Assembly (NCBI RefSeq): GCF_003730295.1
Contig: NZ_QTSZ01000037.1
Span: 248,001-312,000, forward strand
Origin: Ornithinibacillus gellani
Lineage (GTDB): Bacteria > Bacillota > Bacilli > Bacillales > Amphibacillaceae
Direction of reading: 5' to 3'
DNA length: 64,000 nucleotides
Each line of letters starts with the position of its first letter. Positions within the stretch are counted from its first letter, which is position 1. This document shows positions 19,027 through 31,214 of the stretch, piece after piece. Made by a program: the position numbers and the translations under genes. Below the pieces are notes generated by a model, which was not told the origin of the DNA, made no database searches, and saw only the letters and a program-made list of their open reading frames with translations.

Positions 19027-19581
19027 CTATTTTTTTCTTTGCTCCAATATGGTTTGATATGGTTTTCTTGCCCTTGGTGGACCAAGTACTTCTGCCATCA
19101 CAATACTGTCGACGAGACCTCTTTGATTCAATTTATTTCTAATTTGTTTTTTAAACCTGCGTTTATGATGGTTAATCGCGTCCGGATTCTTCACTTCATC
19201 GTCGATGGAAGCACCTAATCCATGATGCAAGTGACCATTCTTTTTGCCTGAAGCGCTTTGGTTTAAATTAGTCTTATATTTTCCAGCTAACTTTTCCAAT
19301 TGCTGTTGTTGCATCTCTTCAACAGTTGGCGAAGTAGTGTGTGTGGTTTCTTTTGTTTGTTTTTGCTGCTTTGCTTGACTCATCGTCTTTGATGCTGTTT
19401 GACGTGGCCCAGAAGGTGTTCTCGCTGGGCGAGGGGTCGGGGCATGCCTTGGTTTATCCCATGGCTTTTCCTTTTTCTCGCCTTGTTCTTTTTCAGCATT
19501 TGAAAAAAACCTATAAAGGGCACCGATGATAATTATAATGAGAATTGGATTACCAAAAATCAGATCAAATAATTCATCCAT
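19027..19581 (-). CDS. Membrane-anchored protein of unknown function next to floA
   Basis: Not recognised. The 184-residue protein starts with a single membrane segment (LIFGNPILIIIIIGALYRFF, about residues 7-26). A disordered Pro/Arg/Thr/Gln-rich linker follows (about 35-95), then a basic C-terminal part containing VMAEVLGPPRARKPY. The position equals that of yqfB in B. subtilis, but the protein is much longer and I see no clear similarity. Being directly downstream of floA in the same direction, it may act at FloA membrane domains; that is inference. Confidence 0.75.
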   Translation of the reverse strand: MDELFDLIFGNPILIIIIIGALYRFFSNAEKEQGEKKEKPWDKPRHAPTPRPARTPSGPRQTASKTMSQAKQQKQTKETTHTTSPTVEEMQQQQLEKLAGKYKTNLNQSASGKKNGHLHHGLGASIDDEVKNPDAINHHKRRFKKQIRNKLNQRGLVDSIVMAEVLGPPRARKPYQTILEQRKK

Positions 19582-19610
19582 CTTAATCCTCCTTTACAGT
19601 CAGATTGGAA

Positions 19611-20603
19611 TTATTGATCGTTATCTTCGTGTTCTTCCTTCGTTAGTTTACCAATGGTATCCCGCATATCTGTATCGGCATCAATGTTTTTATAATTCAT
19701 ATAATCCATAACACCCAAGTTTCCGGAACGTAGTGCTTCTGCCAAGGCTTTAGGAACCTCTGCTTCTGCCTCAACCACATGTGCGCGCATCTCTTGTACA
19801 CGAGCAACCATTTCTTGTTCTTGTGCGACAGCCATTGCACGACGTTCTTCTGCTTTCGCCTGTGCGATGTTTTTATCTGCCTCTGCTTGGTCTGTTTGTA
19901 GAATAGCTCCAATGTTTTTGCCGATGTCCACATCTGCAATATCAATGGATAAAATTTCAAACGCAGTACCTGCATCCAATCCCTTTGCTAATACCGTATG
20001 GGATATGGAATCAGGATTTTCCAATACTTGTTTATGTGTCTGTGAGCTACCGATTGTACTAACAACCCCCTCACCAACACGAGCGATTACTGTTTCTTCG
20101 CCAGCTCCACCAACAAGTCGGTCAATATTTGCACGAACAGTAATTCTTGCTAATGCTTTTACTTCAATACCATCCATTGCAATACCTGCAATAAACGGTG
20201 TTTCAATTACTTTAGGGTTAACACTCATTTGCACTGCTTCCAATACATCTCTACCTGCAAGATCAATTGCAGCGCCACGTTCAAATGTTAACTCAATATT
20301 CGCACGATGTGCAGCAATCAGTGCGTTAACAACGCGATCTACGTTACCCCCAGCTAAATAATGACTCTCTAGTTGGTTTGTAGTAACCGTTAGCCCCGCT
20401 TTATGGGCTTTGATTAACGGATTAATAACCCGATTTGGTACAACTCGACGAAGTCTCATACCCACTAGCGTAAAGATACCAACTTTAACACCGGCTGCAA
20501 GTGCACTAATCCATAGCATTACCGGAATGAAAGTAAATAAAATTGCGACTGCAATCAATATAACCGCAATTATAATGATTGGCATTAAATCCATAACTTC
20601 CAT
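19611..20603 (-). CDS. floA: Flotillin-like membrane scaffold protein FloA
   Basis: Bacterial flotillin that organises membrane microdomains (B. subtilis YqfA/FloA). The 330-residue protein has an N-terminal hydrophobic hairpin (about residues 8-48) for membrane insertion, an SPFH-type domain, and a coiled-coil region with repeated Ala-Glu units ([18 protein letters not shown]). It lies between the NfeD protein and the unknown membrane protein, the conserved yqeZ-yqfA arrangement. The real start may be the ATG seven codons in (MPIIIIA), since only a weak ribosome site precedes the first ATG. Confidence 0.95.
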   Translation of the reverse strand: MEVMDLMPIIIIAVILIAVAILFTFIPVMLWISALAAGVKVGIFTLVGMRLRRVVPNRVINPLIKAHKAGLTVTTNQLESHYLAGGNVDRVVNALIAAHRANIELTFERGAAIDLAGRDVLEAVQMSVNPKVIETPFIAGIAMDGIEVKALARITVRANIDRLVGGAGEETVIARVGEGVVSTIGSSQTHKQVLENPDSISHTVLAKGLDAGTAFEILSIDIADVDIGKNIGAILQTDQAEADKNIAQAKAEERRAMAVAQEQEMVARVQEMRAHVVEAEAEVPKALAEALRSGNLGVMDYMNYKNIDADTDMRDTIGKLTKEEHEDNDQ

Positions 20604-20672
20604 GTTTTATTCCTCCTGTATTTGGATATTTTATGTTAACCGGCCATGATATCACCGGACAACCGTATTATA

Positions 20673-22004
20673 CTATACTTCTCTTACTACGACACGAACT
20701 CCTTCAACTTTTACAACTTTAACCTGTTGATTAGGCTGGATGAAACTTCCTTCCGAGACAACATCGATAAATTCATTGTCAAATTTTGCTGTACCAGCTG
20801 GACGTAATGGTGTAACAGTTACGCCCTCCAACCCAATTAGTTCTAATCGATTTTCAGATGAAACATAGCCCTGTTCCGTAGTTGTGCTATCACGTAAAAT
20901 AATATGTCGGAACAAACCTTTCTCCATACCAATTGTTTTGAATAGAATAACGGATGCAATAACAGAAACTAAAAATGCAATACCAATGCTGAGTGACATA
21001 TGTGCGATGTCTGCTCCTGCCAGGAATAAAGAACCTATCACAGCACCAGCACCAAGTAAACCAATAATACCGCCGGCAACAAAAAATTCAGCAATGATTA
21101 ACCCAAGGCCTACAATGAGCAATATGATGGCTTCCATACCAGCCAATCCAGCTACCACATGACCATAGAAAAATAATACAAGTGATACAAGACCCATAAT
21201 ACCTGGCACACCAAATCCTGGAGAATAAAGTTCTACGATGAGCCCTAGACTAGCAATGGATAGTAGAATGGGAACTACAACAGGATTTGTTAAAAATCGT
21301 GCTACTTCCTCTGCGGGTGTTGGCTCCGACTCTATAATCGTAGCATGCTTTAAACCGAGCTCATGTAGCAATGCGACTCGGTTATTGACGATTCCCTCAG
21401 CATATCCTACTTCAACTGCATCATTAGGCCCCAACGTTAAAAATTCACCTTTACCAGCACTGTATTCTGGTAAATCAATATCTGGATCTGCCATCGCCGC
21501 AGCATAAAGTGGATCCCTTCCCTTTGATTCAGCTGCACTCTTCATTGCAGCTAACCAAGCTGATTGTGCTTTTTTATCAGCGGCATTACCATCTGAGGTA
21601 ATGACACCACTTGCACCCATCGTAGCTTGTGGATTCATATAGATTGTATCTGTATTTAATGCCAGATAAGAGCCGGCAGAATATGCCCTGCTAACGATAT
21701 AAGAGGTGGTTGGAATTTCAAGCGATTGCAATAGTTTTCCAATTGCTTCCGCAGAATCTACTCTTCCACCAGGCGTATCGATTTCAAAAATAATATGATC
21801 AGCACCCTCTTCTATCGCCTCTCCTGTTACTCGTTTCATAAATGCTAGCAAACCTTGCTCTACTTCTCTTTCAATTGGAATAACATAGACAAGGCTATCC
21901 TCACCATCCGCAAAAACTGCCTGCTTTTGTATATCTGGATAAAATAAACCAATAGTAATGAGCATCATTGCCAGTATGTAAATCGTACTTTTTTTCCCCG
22001 GCAT
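20673..22004 (-). CDS. NfeD-family membrane serine protease (YqeZ type)
   Basis: Membrane protein with a ClpP-like protease domain, co-occurring with flotillin. The 443-residue protein has an N-terminal signal or membrane segment (about 6-28). The protease domain carries the substrate loop EIDTPGGRVDSA and the nucleophile region AYSAGSY. Four or five membrane segments follow (about 240-360), then a C-terminal OB-fold NfeD domain (about 375-443). It is 70 bases upstream of floA. Family knowledge says such proteins process or stabilise flotillin-type partners. Confidence 0.92.
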   Translation of the reverse strand: MPGKKSTIYILAMMLITIGLFYPDIQKQAVFADGEDSLVYVIPIEREVEQGLLAFMKRVTGEAIEEGADHIIFEIDTPGGRVDSAEAIGKLLQSLEIPTTSYIVSRAYSAGSYLALNTDTIYMNPQATMGASGVITSDGNAADKKAQSAWLAAMKSAAESKGRDPLYAAAMADPDIDLPEYSAGKGEFLTLGPNDAVEVGYAEGIVNNRVALLHELGLKHATIIESEPTPAEEVARFLTNPVVVPILLSIASLGLIVELYSPGFGVPGIMGLVSLVLFFYGHVVAGLAGMEAIILLIVGLGLIIAEFFVAGGIIGLLGAGAVIGSLFLAGADIAHMSLSIGIAFLVSVIASVILFKTIGMEKGLFRHIILRDSTTTEQGYVSSENRLELIGLEGVTVTPLRPAGTAKFDNEFIDVVSEGSFIQPNQQVKVVKVEGVRVVVREV

Positions 22005-22195
22005 TACCCTTCACCCCCATCCCTTATATATTTTTACGTATCAATGTCATTTTAGGTTTCAAAAATTTTTGCATTCTATGTAATAGTATCATAAAAACAT
22101 ACCGTTAACCCATTGGATATTCATTATTTCAAACAGATTAGATGTTAATAAATAAAATCGTTTCAACATATTTTCATATATAATTTAAAACAAAT

Positions 22196-22235
22196 AAAAA
22201 GGCCCCTACCTAGAATTCTAGACAAGAACCTTTTT
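22196..22235 (-). terminator. Terminator after rpsU-yqeY
   Basis: A long hairpin has outer arms AAAAAGG/CCTTTTT, an inner palindrome CTAGAATTCTAG, and several G-U pairs between. It lies just past the yqeY stop and has a T run on the minus strand. Confidence 0.75.
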
Positions 22236-22242
22236 ATTATCA

Positions 22243-22689
22243 TCAACTTAAATGCTTTTGCACAAGCTGATTAATTTTTGCTCCATCAGCCTTTCCTTTT
22301 ACCTTAGGCATGATGGCGCTCATTACTTTACCCATATCTTTTTTAGAAGTTGCTCCAACTTCTGAGATCGTTACCTGAACGATTGCCTCCAGCTCATCAT
22401 CTGTAAGCTGAGTCGGCATATATTCTTGTAAAATATTGATTTCATCTTCAAGTTTTTTAACAAGATCTTCGCGTCCAGCAGACTTAAATTCTTGGAGGGA
22501 ATCTTTTCTTTGTTTTAATTCTCTTGATAAAATAGTTAATTCTTCGTCCTCGGACAATTCCGATTTACCAAGTTTTATCGATTCATTCTGTAATGAAGCT
22601 TTCACCATACGGATAACAGCAAGGACATCCTTGTTGCGATCTTTCATGGCTTGCTTCATATCTGTATTCAGTCGTGTCAGTAACGACAA
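22243..22689 (-). CDS. yqeY: YqeY-type protein (GatB/YqeY domain)
   Basis: Small protein with the helical GatB/YqeY tRNA-related domain; possible role in translation, not proved. The 148-residue protein begins [15 protein letters not shown] and ends with [18 protein letters not shown], both strongly conserved. The frame opens with GTG at 22698, but AAGAAGGTG precedes a TTG (22687-22689) with good spacing, and this start matches B. subtilis YqeY. It follows rpsU by 14 bases as one transcript. Confidence 0.93.
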   Translation of the reverse strand: MSLLTRLNTDMKQAMKDRNKDVLAVIRMVKASLQNESIKLGKSELSEDEELTILSRELKQRKDSLQEFKSAGREDLVKKLEDEINILQEYMPTQLTDDELEAIVQVTISEVGATSKKDMGKVMSAIMPKVKGKADGAKINQLVQKHLS

Positions 22690-22703
22690 TTCAAGCACCT
22701 TCT

Positions 22704-22880
22704 TTAGTATTTACGCTTTCTAGCTGCCTCTGATTTCTTTTTACGGCGCACACTAGGTTTTTCATAATATTCACGCTTACGATATTCAGATAGTGTACCA
22801 CTTTTCGACACACTACGCTTAAAGCGACGAAGAGCATCCTCAAGAGACTCGTTTTTACGAACGCGAGTTGTATTTGACAT
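22704..22880 (-). CDS. rpsU: 30S ribosomal protein S21
   Basis: Small basic ribosomal protein at the anti-Shine-Dalgarno region of the 30S subunit. The 58-residue product has the typical [19 protein letters not shown] start and a Lys/Arg-rich C-terminus. The frame extends upstream to 22925, but the ATG at 22878-22880 follows GGAGGGAAAT and gives the standard length. A strong sigma-A promoter lies about 70 bases upstream. Confidence 0.96.
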   Translation of the reverse strand: MSNTTRVRKNESLEDALRRFKRSVSKSGTLSEYRKREYYEKPSVRRKKKSEAARKRKY

Positions 22881-22951
22881 GCTAATTTCCCTCCCTCCGA
22901 AGCACAAAACAGTTTGTACAGGCATCGGATTGTTAATCCTTACCTTCCGTA

Positions 22952-22980
22952 ATTATAATATATACATTCTTCTAGGTCAA
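22952..22980 (-). promoter_or_regulatory. Sigma-A promoter of rpsU-yqeY
   Basis: On the minus strand TTGACC (22975-22980) and TATAAT (22952-22957) are separated by exactly 17 bases. This is one of the clearest vegetative promoters in the window. Confidence 0.85.
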
Positions 22981-23023
22981 CTGCTTATTTTCAAGCATTC
23001 TCTAGGAAATAATCAAATCTACA

Positions 23024-23695
23024 TTAATAATCTGTATGTGCGGAATCTCCTTCAATAATTGCTATTCCAGCACTTGCCCCAATTCGATTAGCCCCTGCTT
23101 CAATTACAGCAATTGCATCTTGTTGATTACGTACACCCCCAGAAGCCTTCACTCCGATATCTTTTCCGACAACCTCTCGCATTAATTTAACATCCGCAAC
23201 CGTAGCTCCTCCACCGGAAAAACCAGTAGACGTTTTGACGAAATCAGCACCTGCAGCAACTGCAAGCTCGCATGCTCGTCGTTTTTCATCCTCCGTTAAT
23301 AATGATGTTTCAATAATTACTTTGACCAATGCTTCGCCGGTTGTCGCCTTAACTACAGCTTCTATATCTTGTCGAACAACGTCGTCCATGCCGGACTTCA
23401 AAGCACCAATATTGATCACCATGTCCACTTCGTCTGCGCCATCAGCAATGGCTTGCTTTGTCTCAAATGCTTTTATTTCGGTAGCACTAGCTCCCAAAGG
23501 AAATCCAATAACCGTACAAACCTTAACCGAAGAATCCTTTAACTGATCCGCACAAAAAGACACCCAATAAGGGTTTACACATACAGATGCAAACTTGTAT
23601 GTATCTGCTTCCTTAACAAGCGTTGTAATTTGATCTTTGGTTGCATCTGGTTTCAGTAATGTATGATCGATATACGTTGCAAATTGTATAGACAT
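23024..23695 (-). CDS. deoC: Deoxyribose-phosphate aldolase
   Basis: Cleaves 2-deoxyribose-5-phosphate to acetaldehyde and glyceraldehyde-3-phosphate in deoxynucleoside breakdown. The 223-residue protein has the Schiff-base lysine in FVKTSTGFS and the partner lysine in GVKASGGVR. The frame opens at 23713, but GGAAGGAAGT precedes the ATG at 23693-23695 ([14 protein letters not shown]). In B. subtilis deoC is in a nucleoside operon elsewhere; here it stands alone between mtaB and rpsU, where B. subtilis has yqeW. Confidence 0.94.
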   Translation of the reverse strand: MSIQFATYIDHTLLKPDATKDQITTLVKEADTYKFASVCVNPYWVSFCADQLKDSSVKVCTVIGFPLGASATEIKAFETKQAIADGADEVDMVINIGALKSGMDDVVRQDIEAVVKATTGEALVKVIIETSLLTEDEKRRACELAVAAGADFVKTSTGFSGGGATVADVKLMREVVGKDIGVKASGGVRNQQDAIAVIEAGANRIGASAGIAIIEGDSAHTDY

Positions 23696-23828
23696 ATTTA
23701 TACTTCCTTCCATTCTTTGTTATACACTTCACCGTTATAATAGCATGTATGCGTTGATAAATCTAATAACCAACTAGGTTTTGAAATAATATAATCGACA
23801 TTTTTTATAAAACATATGCAATAGTAAA

Positions 23829-23865
23829 AAAACAAGTTCGGCCACATTATGGCTGAACTTGTTTT
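23829..23865 (-). terminator. Terminator after mtaB
   Basis: A 16-bp stem with one G-U pair (23829-23844 with 23850-23865) and a 5-base loop is followed on the minus strand by TTTACTATTGC. It begins three bases past the mtaB stop codon. Confidence 0.85.
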
Positions 23866-23867
23866 AC

Positions 23868-25226
23868 CTATCTACTGGAATGCGTAGCATGATCCATAAT
23901 CCGTACAAATTGACCTTCACTATATGGATAACCAGCTTTTGTTATCTTAACGCGGGCAAGTTTTCCAATCATATCGGGTGTACCCTCAAATTGTACCTTT
24001 AAGTAATTATCAGAATATCCGACGAGCATATTTGGATGTTCTGTATCGACAACTCTTTCTTCCGGGATAATTTCCAATACCTCATCTTCATAGCGGGAAG
24101 CATATTCTTTCGCTAGCTGGTTAGATAATTCAATGAGACGATGTACACGATCATTTTTGACATCTTCATCAACCTGGTCATCCATTCGTGCGGCAGGTGT
24201 TCCTGTTCTTCTAGAGAAAGGGAATACATGTAGTTCAGCATATCCGACCTTTTGAATAAATGAATAGGTTTCATTAAATTCTTCCTCTGTTTCTCCAGGA
24301 AAACCAACAATTACATCTGATGTGATTGCTAAATCCGGAAGTGCTTTACGAATCTTTTTGATCTTTTCGTAATAATAATCACTAGAGTACTTTCTTCTCA
24401 TTCTAGCTAATACAGAATCTGATCCGGACTGAAGTGGTATATGCAAATGTCGAACAATCTTCTCAGATTGATCTAGTACTTGAATTACTTCTTCGGTAAT
24501 TTGACTCGCTTCTATTGAAGAAATGCGAATTCGCATTAAACCTTCCACTTTTGTTTCCAAATCCAAAAGAAGTTTTGCAAAATTATAATCCGTCATATCT
24601 TCTCCGTAGCCTGCCGTATGAATCCCGGTAAGTACGATTTCCTTGTATCCAGCATCCACAAGCTTTTGTGCTTGTTCGATTACATTTTCTGGATCTCTGG
24701 AACGAAGCAAACCACGTGACCATGGAATAATACAAAAAGTACAGAAATTATTACAGCCTTCTTGAATTTTCAATGAAGCACGCGTTCTATCCGTAAACAC
24801 AGGCACATCCATTTCTTCAAACACACGATTTTTCATGATATTCATCACACCATTGACAGGTTCTCGTGTTTTCTGGTGTTCTTCAATATAACCAATCATA
24901 TTTTTTCTATTTTGTGTACCTACAACAACGTCCACACCTGGAATTTCTAAGATTTCACCTGGTGACGTTTGTGCATAACAACCTGTTACACATACGATTG
25001 CCTCAGGATTTTTCCTTACTGCTCGCCGAATAATCTGTCGACTTTTTTTATCACCGGTATTGGTTACAGTACATGTATTGATTACGTAGACATCCGCTTG
25101 TTGTTCGAAATCAACACGTTCATAACCTTCCTTCATGAACATTTGCCAGATTCCTTCTGTTTCATAATGGTTTACTTTACAACCTAAAGTATGAAAACTG
25201 ACGGTTTTGGGCAGCTTTTCAGCCAT
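23868..25226 (-). CDS. mtaB: tRNA threonylcarbamoyladenosine methylthiotransferase MtaB
   Basis: Radical SAM enzyme that adds a methylthio group to t6A37 of ANN-reading tRNAs. The 452-residue protein has the N-terminal UPF0004 domain with TLGCKVN, the radical SAM cluster motif CNNFCTFC, and a C-terminal TRAM domain (from about 380). The architecture is that of YqeV/MtaB, not of MiaB or RimO, judging by the N-terminal motif. It ends the transcript containing rsmE and prmA or has its own promoter; 97 bases separate it from rsmE. Confidence 0.94.
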   Translation of the reverse strand: MAEKLPKTVSFHTLGCKVNHYETEGIWQMFMKEGYERVDFEQQADVYVINTCTVTNTGDKKSRQIIRRAVRKNPEAIVCVTGCYAQTSPGEILEIPGVDVVVGTQNRKNMIGYIEEHQKTREPVNGVMNIMKNRVFEEMDVPVFTDRTRASLKIQEGCNNFCTFCIIPWSRGLLRSRDPENVIEQAQKLVDAGYKEIVLTGIHTAGYGEDMTDYNFAKLLLDLETKVEGLMRIRISSIEASQITEEVIQVLDQSEKIVRHLHIPLQSGSDSVLARMRRKYSSDYYYEKIKKIRKALPDLAITSDVIVGFPGETEEEFNETYSFIQKVGYAELHVFPFSRRTGTPAARMDDQVDEDVKNDRVHRLIELSNQLAKEYASRYEDEVLEIIPEERVVDTEHPNMLVGYSDNYLKVQFEGTPDMIGKLARVKITKAGYPYSEGQFVRIMDHATHSSR

Positions 25227-25323
25227 TTATATAGCATCCTTTCATTAACTTTATAGTTTAGTTTAATCGTGTTTTATCATATCACAAAAATATAGGAATC
25301 GAATACAGAAAACCTGTTTAAAA

Positions 25324-26082
25324 TCATTTACTTGTCAATTCCTCTAGATGGTAAGAAATGCTTGCTAACACATATAATGCTGCTGTTTCTGTTCTTAAAA
25401 TCCGCGGTCCCAATCGAACAGGAATAAAATCATGTTGCTTAAGCAAATCTGCCTCACGCTCCGAAAATCCACCCTCTGGTCCAATACACACCAATACGGA
25501 TTGCCCATTTTCAAGCGCTTGTACAGTAGTAGAAAAAGAATGAAATTGTGAAGTTTTTGCTTCCTCTTCATAGGCGAATATACGATGATCATAAGATTGG
25601 CCTTCATGTATTAATTCATCTAAATCCATCAACGCTCTCATTTCAGGGATTTGATTCCGATGACTTTGTTCACTGGCTTCTTTAATAATTTTAGCAAATC
25701 TCGTCTGTTTTTTTGCTTGTTTTTTATCATCCCACTTTACAATAGAACGATCTGCCTGAAAAGGAATAAAACAAGCAGCACCCAATTCCGTTCCCTTCTG
25801 TAATATAAAATCCATTTTATCGCCTTTGGGAAGCCCTTGTGCTATGGTTACAAATACAGGCAACTCTGGTTGCTCACTTAGCCATTCGATAATTTCTGCT
25901 TCTACTTCCTTACCATCCTGATCAGCTATGCGACAAATTGCTGCTTGACCTTGCGGATGATTACATATGATTTTATCATGGATATCAAAGCGCATGACAC
26001 GTAGTATGTGGTGCGCATTATCGTCCTTTATGGTAACTTTCGTATCCTGCCAATCTTCATTTGGAATGAAATATCTTTGCAT
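25324..26082 (-). CDS. rsmE: 16S rRNA (uracil-1498 N3)-methyltransferase
   Basis: SPOUT-class methyltransferase that modifies U1498 of 16S rRNA. The 252-residue protein has an N-terminal PUA-like domain ([11 protein letters not shown] ... HHILRVMR) and a C-terminal trefoil-knot domain. The SAM-site motifs [13 protein letters not shown] and [13 protein letters not shown] are intact. It starts 15 bases after prmA in the conserved dnaJ-prmA-rsmE order. Confidence 0.95.
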   Translation of the reverse strand: MQRYFIPNEDWQDTKVTIKDDNAHHILRVMRFDIHDKIICNHPQGQAAICRIADQDGKEVEAEIIEWLSEQPELPVFVTIAQGLPKGDKMDFILQKGTELGAACFIPFQADRSIVKWDDKKQAKKQTRFAKIIKEASEQSHRNQIPEMRALMDLDELIHEGQSYDHRIFAYEEEAKTSQFHSFSTTVQALENGQSVLVCIGPEGGFSEREADLLKQHDFIPVRLGPRILRTETAALYVLASISYHLEELTSK

Positions 26083-26097
26083 ATAAATACACCTGCT

Positions 26098-27036
26098 CTA
26101 TGAATGCTTTTGTGCCACAATCGCAACCCAGTCTTCTAATTCATTTATTTCTACCACATGAAAACCAGATTGTTTTAGTCGCTCTAACACGAGACTCTTT
26201 TTATCTTGAATAATACCGGATGTGATGAAATATCCCCCAGGAAGGAGCTGTTGAAACGCATCATCTGTAAATTGAATAATAATATCGGCTAAAATATTAG
26301 AGACAATCATATTTGCTTGCACAGAGACATTTTCCAATAAACTGTTTTGTTGTATATGAATGTGATCAAGTACTCGATTAATCTCTGCATTTATTTTTGT
26401 ACTGCTTACCGCTACTTCATCTAAATCATATGCATATACCTTTTCTGCCCCCAGTATGACTGAGGCAATGCCAAGTACACCAGATCCGCATCCAACATCG
26501 ATTACGGTATCTTTTTCTTGAATATACTTCTCAATTGCTTGTAGACAAAGCTTTGTCGTTGCATGTGAACCTGTCCCAAATGCCATTCCGGGATCAAGCT
26601 CAATAATTTTTTCATGAGAAGAGGCTTCATATTGTTCCCACGTTGGAACAATTGTAAGCGTGTCGGTTACTTGGATTGGTTTATAATACGTCTTCCACGC
26701 TGTTGCCCAATCCTCTTCATGTACTTCTCGTAGCGCCAATTCATTGTTCCCAATATCAATGTCAAACTTCATTAAATCCCCAATCGCCAATCTAATTTTT
26801 TCAATTCTTTCATTGGAAGCATCCGTTTCCGACAAATATGTCTTGATGTACACACCCTCAGTAGGGTAATCGTCTGGATTTAATTCAAACACTTCACCAA
26901 ATTTGGATTCATGTTCCCGCACAAGGTCTGCTGGGTCTTCAACCACAAGTCCGCTAGCACCTCGTTCACTCAAAATATTTCCAATTGGCTCAATTGCTTC
27001 ATTTGTTGTGTGAATACGAAGCTCATACCATTTCAA
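26098..27036 (-). CDS. prmA: Ribosomal protein L11 methyltransferase
   Basis: Trimethylates ribosomal protein L11. The SAM-binding motif VIDVGCGSGVLGIA is clear, with NILADII near the catalytic site. The frame extends to 27099, but a TTG at 27034-27036 gives the conserved start (M)KWYELRIHTTNEA and 312 residues, matching other PrmA proteins. The added upstream codons would be a non-family hydrophobic stretch. The ribosome site (GAGAGTGGATG) is moderate. The gene lies downstream of dnaJ behind a terminator. Confidence 0.92.
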   Translation of the reverse strand: MKWYELRIHTTNEAIEPIGNILSERGASGLVVEDPADLVREHESKFGEVFELNPDDYPTEGVYIKTYLSETDASNERIEKIRLAIGDLMKFDIDIGNNELALREVHEEDWATAWKTYYKPIQVTDTLTIVPTWEQYEASSHEKIIELDPGMAFGTGSHATTKLCLQAIEKYIQEKDTVIDVGCGSGVLGIASVILGAEKVYAYDLDEVAVSSTKINAEINRVLDHIHIQQNSLLENVSVQANMIVSNILADIIIQFTDDAFQQLLPGGYFITSGIIQDKKSLVLERLKQSGFHVVEINELEDWVAIVAQKHS

Positions 27037-27152
27037 ATGACATCCACTCTCTTCATCTAAGTATTTGATACATAGAAGGTCAATAAAAAAAGCGAACAAT
27101 GGTTACATGTAAATACTATTTTAGATTAAACGCACCACAATAGAAAAGATAG

Positions 27153-27179
27153 AGATGCGGATAGTCAATACCCGCATCT
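27153..27179 (-). terminator. Terminator after dnaJ
   Basis: An 8-bp GC-rich stem (27153-27160 with 27172-27179) with an 11-base loop is followed on the minus strand by CTATCTTTTC. It lies between dnaJ and prmA and closes the heat-shock operon. Confidence 0.65.
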
Positions 27180-27287
27180 TACCACATATATCCTTCACGT
27201 TTCTATCTATGATCCTCTAATGTATCCTACGTATTCTACATCCATTCATGTTCGCTTTTCATTATAGAGGGTCAGGCTTAACCAACC

Positions 27288-28412
27288 CTATTCCCCTTTA
27301 AATGCCTTTTTGAATCGTTGAAAGAAAGAACCGCCTTGTTCATCTGTAGCATCATGACCACCAATTTCATTAAATTCACGCAGCAATTCTTTTTGTCTTT
27401 CCGTTAAATGCGTAGGTGTTACGATTCGAATATGAATATGCTGATCTCCTGTACCATATCCACGAACGTTTGGTACACCTTTCCCGCGTAAACGGAACAC
27501 CTTTCCTGTTTGTGTGCCCGCAGGGATTTTCAGCATAACCTTACCATGCACAGTCGGTACTTCTATTTCATCCCCAAGTGCTGCTTGGGTATAGGTTAAT
27601 GGTACTTCACAGAAAATATTATCGCCCTCTCGTTCAAAGAAATCATGTGGCTTAATTTGAACGACAACATAAAGATCTCCTGGAGGACCTCCATTTATTC
27701 CTGCCTCTCCTTTTCCGGATACACGAATTTGCTGTCCATCATCAATACCGGCAGGAATAGTAATCGAAATTTTCTTATGTTTTTTCACTCTTCCTGTACC
27801 ACTACATGTTGAACATTTGTCAGGTATGATTTTACCCGATCCATTACAATGATGACAGACCCGTTTATTAACCACACGGCCAAATGGTGTATTTTGTTCT
27901 GTGTTTAACTGACCTGTACCGTGACAGTGGGAGCAAGTTTTTGTTTTCGTTCCTGGTTTTGCTCCTGACCCGTGGCAAGTATCACATTCTTCTTCCTTTG
28001 GAATCGTAATTTCGGTTTCTTTTCCAAACACAGCTTCTTCAAATTCCAATACCATTGTATACTGTAAATCTGCTCCTTGGCGTGGTGCGTTAGGATCTTG
28101 TGTCCTGCCTCCACCCCCAAAGAACATATCGAATATATCTCCGAAGCCTCCAAAGTCTTGCGCACCACCAAAACCTCCGAAACCTTGCCCTTGGGCACCG
28201 GCATGACCAAACTGATCATACTGGGCGCGTTTCTGTTCATTACTTAATGTTTCGTAGGCTTCTTTAGCTTCTTTAAATTTACCTTCTGCATCCGGTTCCT
28301 TGTTGACATCCGGATGATATTTTCTAGCGAGTTTTCGGTATGCTTTGCGGATCTCTTCTTTAGAAGCGTCCTTACCAAGCCCGAGAACCTCGTAATAATC
28401 TCGCTTGCTCAC
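27288..28412 (-). CDS. dnaJ: Chaperone protein DnaJ
   Basis: Hsp40 co-chaperone that stimulates DnaK ATPase activity and delivers substrates. The 374-residue protein has a J domain with the HPD motif (KYHPDVN), a Gly/Phe-rich stretch (about 70-105), four CxxCxGxG zinc repeats (about 145-210), and C-terminal substrate domains. The frame opens at 28436, but GGGAGAGTGAT precedes a GTG (28410-28412) that gives the usual [10 protein letters not shown] start. It is the last gene of the hrcA-grpE-dnaK-dnaJ operon. Confidence 0.96.
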   Translation of the reverse strand: MSKRDYYEVLGLGKDASKEEIRKAYRKLARKYHPDVNKEPDAEGKFKEAKEAYETLSNEQKRAQYDQFGHAGAQGQGFGGFGGAQDFGGFGDIFDMFFGGGGRTQDPNAPRQGADLQYTMVLEFEEAVFGKETEITIPKEEECDTCHGSGAKPGTKTKTCSHCHGTGQLNTEQNTPFGRVVNKRVCHHCNGSGKIIPDKCSTCSGTGRVKKHKKISITIPAGIDDGQQIRVSGKGEAGINGGPPGDLYVVVQIKPHDFFEREGDNIFCEVPLTYTQAALGDEIEVPTVHGKVMLKIPAGTQTGKVFRLRGKGVPNVRGYGTGDQHIHIRIVTPTHLTERQKELLREFNEIGGHDATDEQGGSFFQRFKKAFKGE

Positions 28413-28615
28413 TTGTAAATCACTCTCCCGATACACTTTTGCATAAGTCCTATCTTATCATTTTAATACATTTGATAGCAAATAAACGCTTATTCAGCCA
28501 TCATGTAAAGTAACCATTTACGTTGGATGTAGTACACGGCTTTGTTGATTGTAAAACCCACCTGCCAAGCCTGGTAATTGAAATAATATGATGCTTGCAC
28601 TTTCCTTACTATCAA

Positions 28616-28652
28616 AAAAGTCAAAGCCAAGGATTTCCTGACTTTGACTTTT
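28616..28652 (-). terminator. Terminator between dnaK and dnaJ
   Basis: An 11-bp stem (28616-28626 with 28642-28652) with a 15-base loop lies just past the dnaK stop and ends in a short T run on the minus strand. It may reduce dnaJ expression relative to dnaK. Confidence 0.7.
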
Positions 28653-28666
28653 GGATCTAGCTTATT

Positions 28667-30508
<1,842 letters not shown>

Positions 30509-30525
30509 TTAACCAAACCACTAAA

Positions 30526-31110
30526 TTATTTATTTACTTTTACCATTGCTGGTCGAATCACACGATCTTTAAGCATATATCCTTTTTGAAATGCTTCAAC
30601 GATATGGTTGGATTCCACATCTGCTTCTTCCACCTGCATTACAGCATGATGAACATTTGGATCAAACGGTTTTCCAACAGTCTCTATTTCTTCTACACCC
30701 TCAGATTTCAGCGCATCTATTAATTGACGGTGAACCATTGACATTCCTTCCGCGTAGCTCGCGTTTTCCTCCGTCAGCTCTACCTGTAATGCACGTTCGA
30801 AATTATCCAATGCAGGTAATATTTCTTGAATTAAATCCTGCGACTTATACTTTCGATCGGCTTCTTTCTCTTTCTGGGTTCTTTTTTTGAAATTATCAAA
30901 TTCTGCTTGTAACCGTACATAACGATCAAATACTTCTTGTTTTTCCTGTTCAAGCTTGGCCAATCGTTCCGCTAAAACGTTCACGTCTTCCAGCGTTTCT
31001 TCCACTTCCACTTCTTCAGAAGGTTCATCCACGGTTGGTTCCGTCTCTTCATTTAAGATTGTTTCTTCCTCATTTTCGTTTGCAGGCTGCTCCTTATGTT
31101 TTTGATTCAA
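30526..31110 (-). CDS. grpE: Nucleotide exchange factor GrpE
   Basis: Dimeric exchange factor that releases ADP from DnaK. The protein has a very acidic disordered N-terminus, a long coiled coil (about 45-100), and a C-terminal beta domain with GVEEIETVGKPFDPNVHHAV. The frame opens with GTG at 31125, but GTGGAGGTGG looks like the ribosome site for a TTG at 31108-31110, giving 194 residues. It lies between hrcA and dnaK. Confidence 0.95.
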   Translation of the reverse strand: MNQKHKEQPANENEEETILNEETEPTVDEPSEEVEVEETLEDVNVLAERLAKLEQEKQEVFDRYVRLQAEFDNFKKRTQKEKEADRKYKSQDLIQEILPALDNFERALQVELTEENASYAEGMSMVHRQLIDALKSEGVEEIETVGKPFDPNVHHAVMQVEEADVESNHIVEAFQKGYMLKDRVIRPAMVKVNK

Positions 31111-31214
31111 AGCTGCCACCTCCACTATTCAATTCAATCAAATGCATCCGTACAGTATAAAGAGGTAATGAGTAGACAATCAATCTCATTACACTCTTTC
31201 CACAATGCTTTGTT

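Noticed and set aside
19867-20361. 164-codon plus-strand frame opposite floA
   Set aside because: It is the exact antisense of a strongly conserved gene, has Thr/Ser/Ala-rich composition from reversed codons, and no ribosome site.
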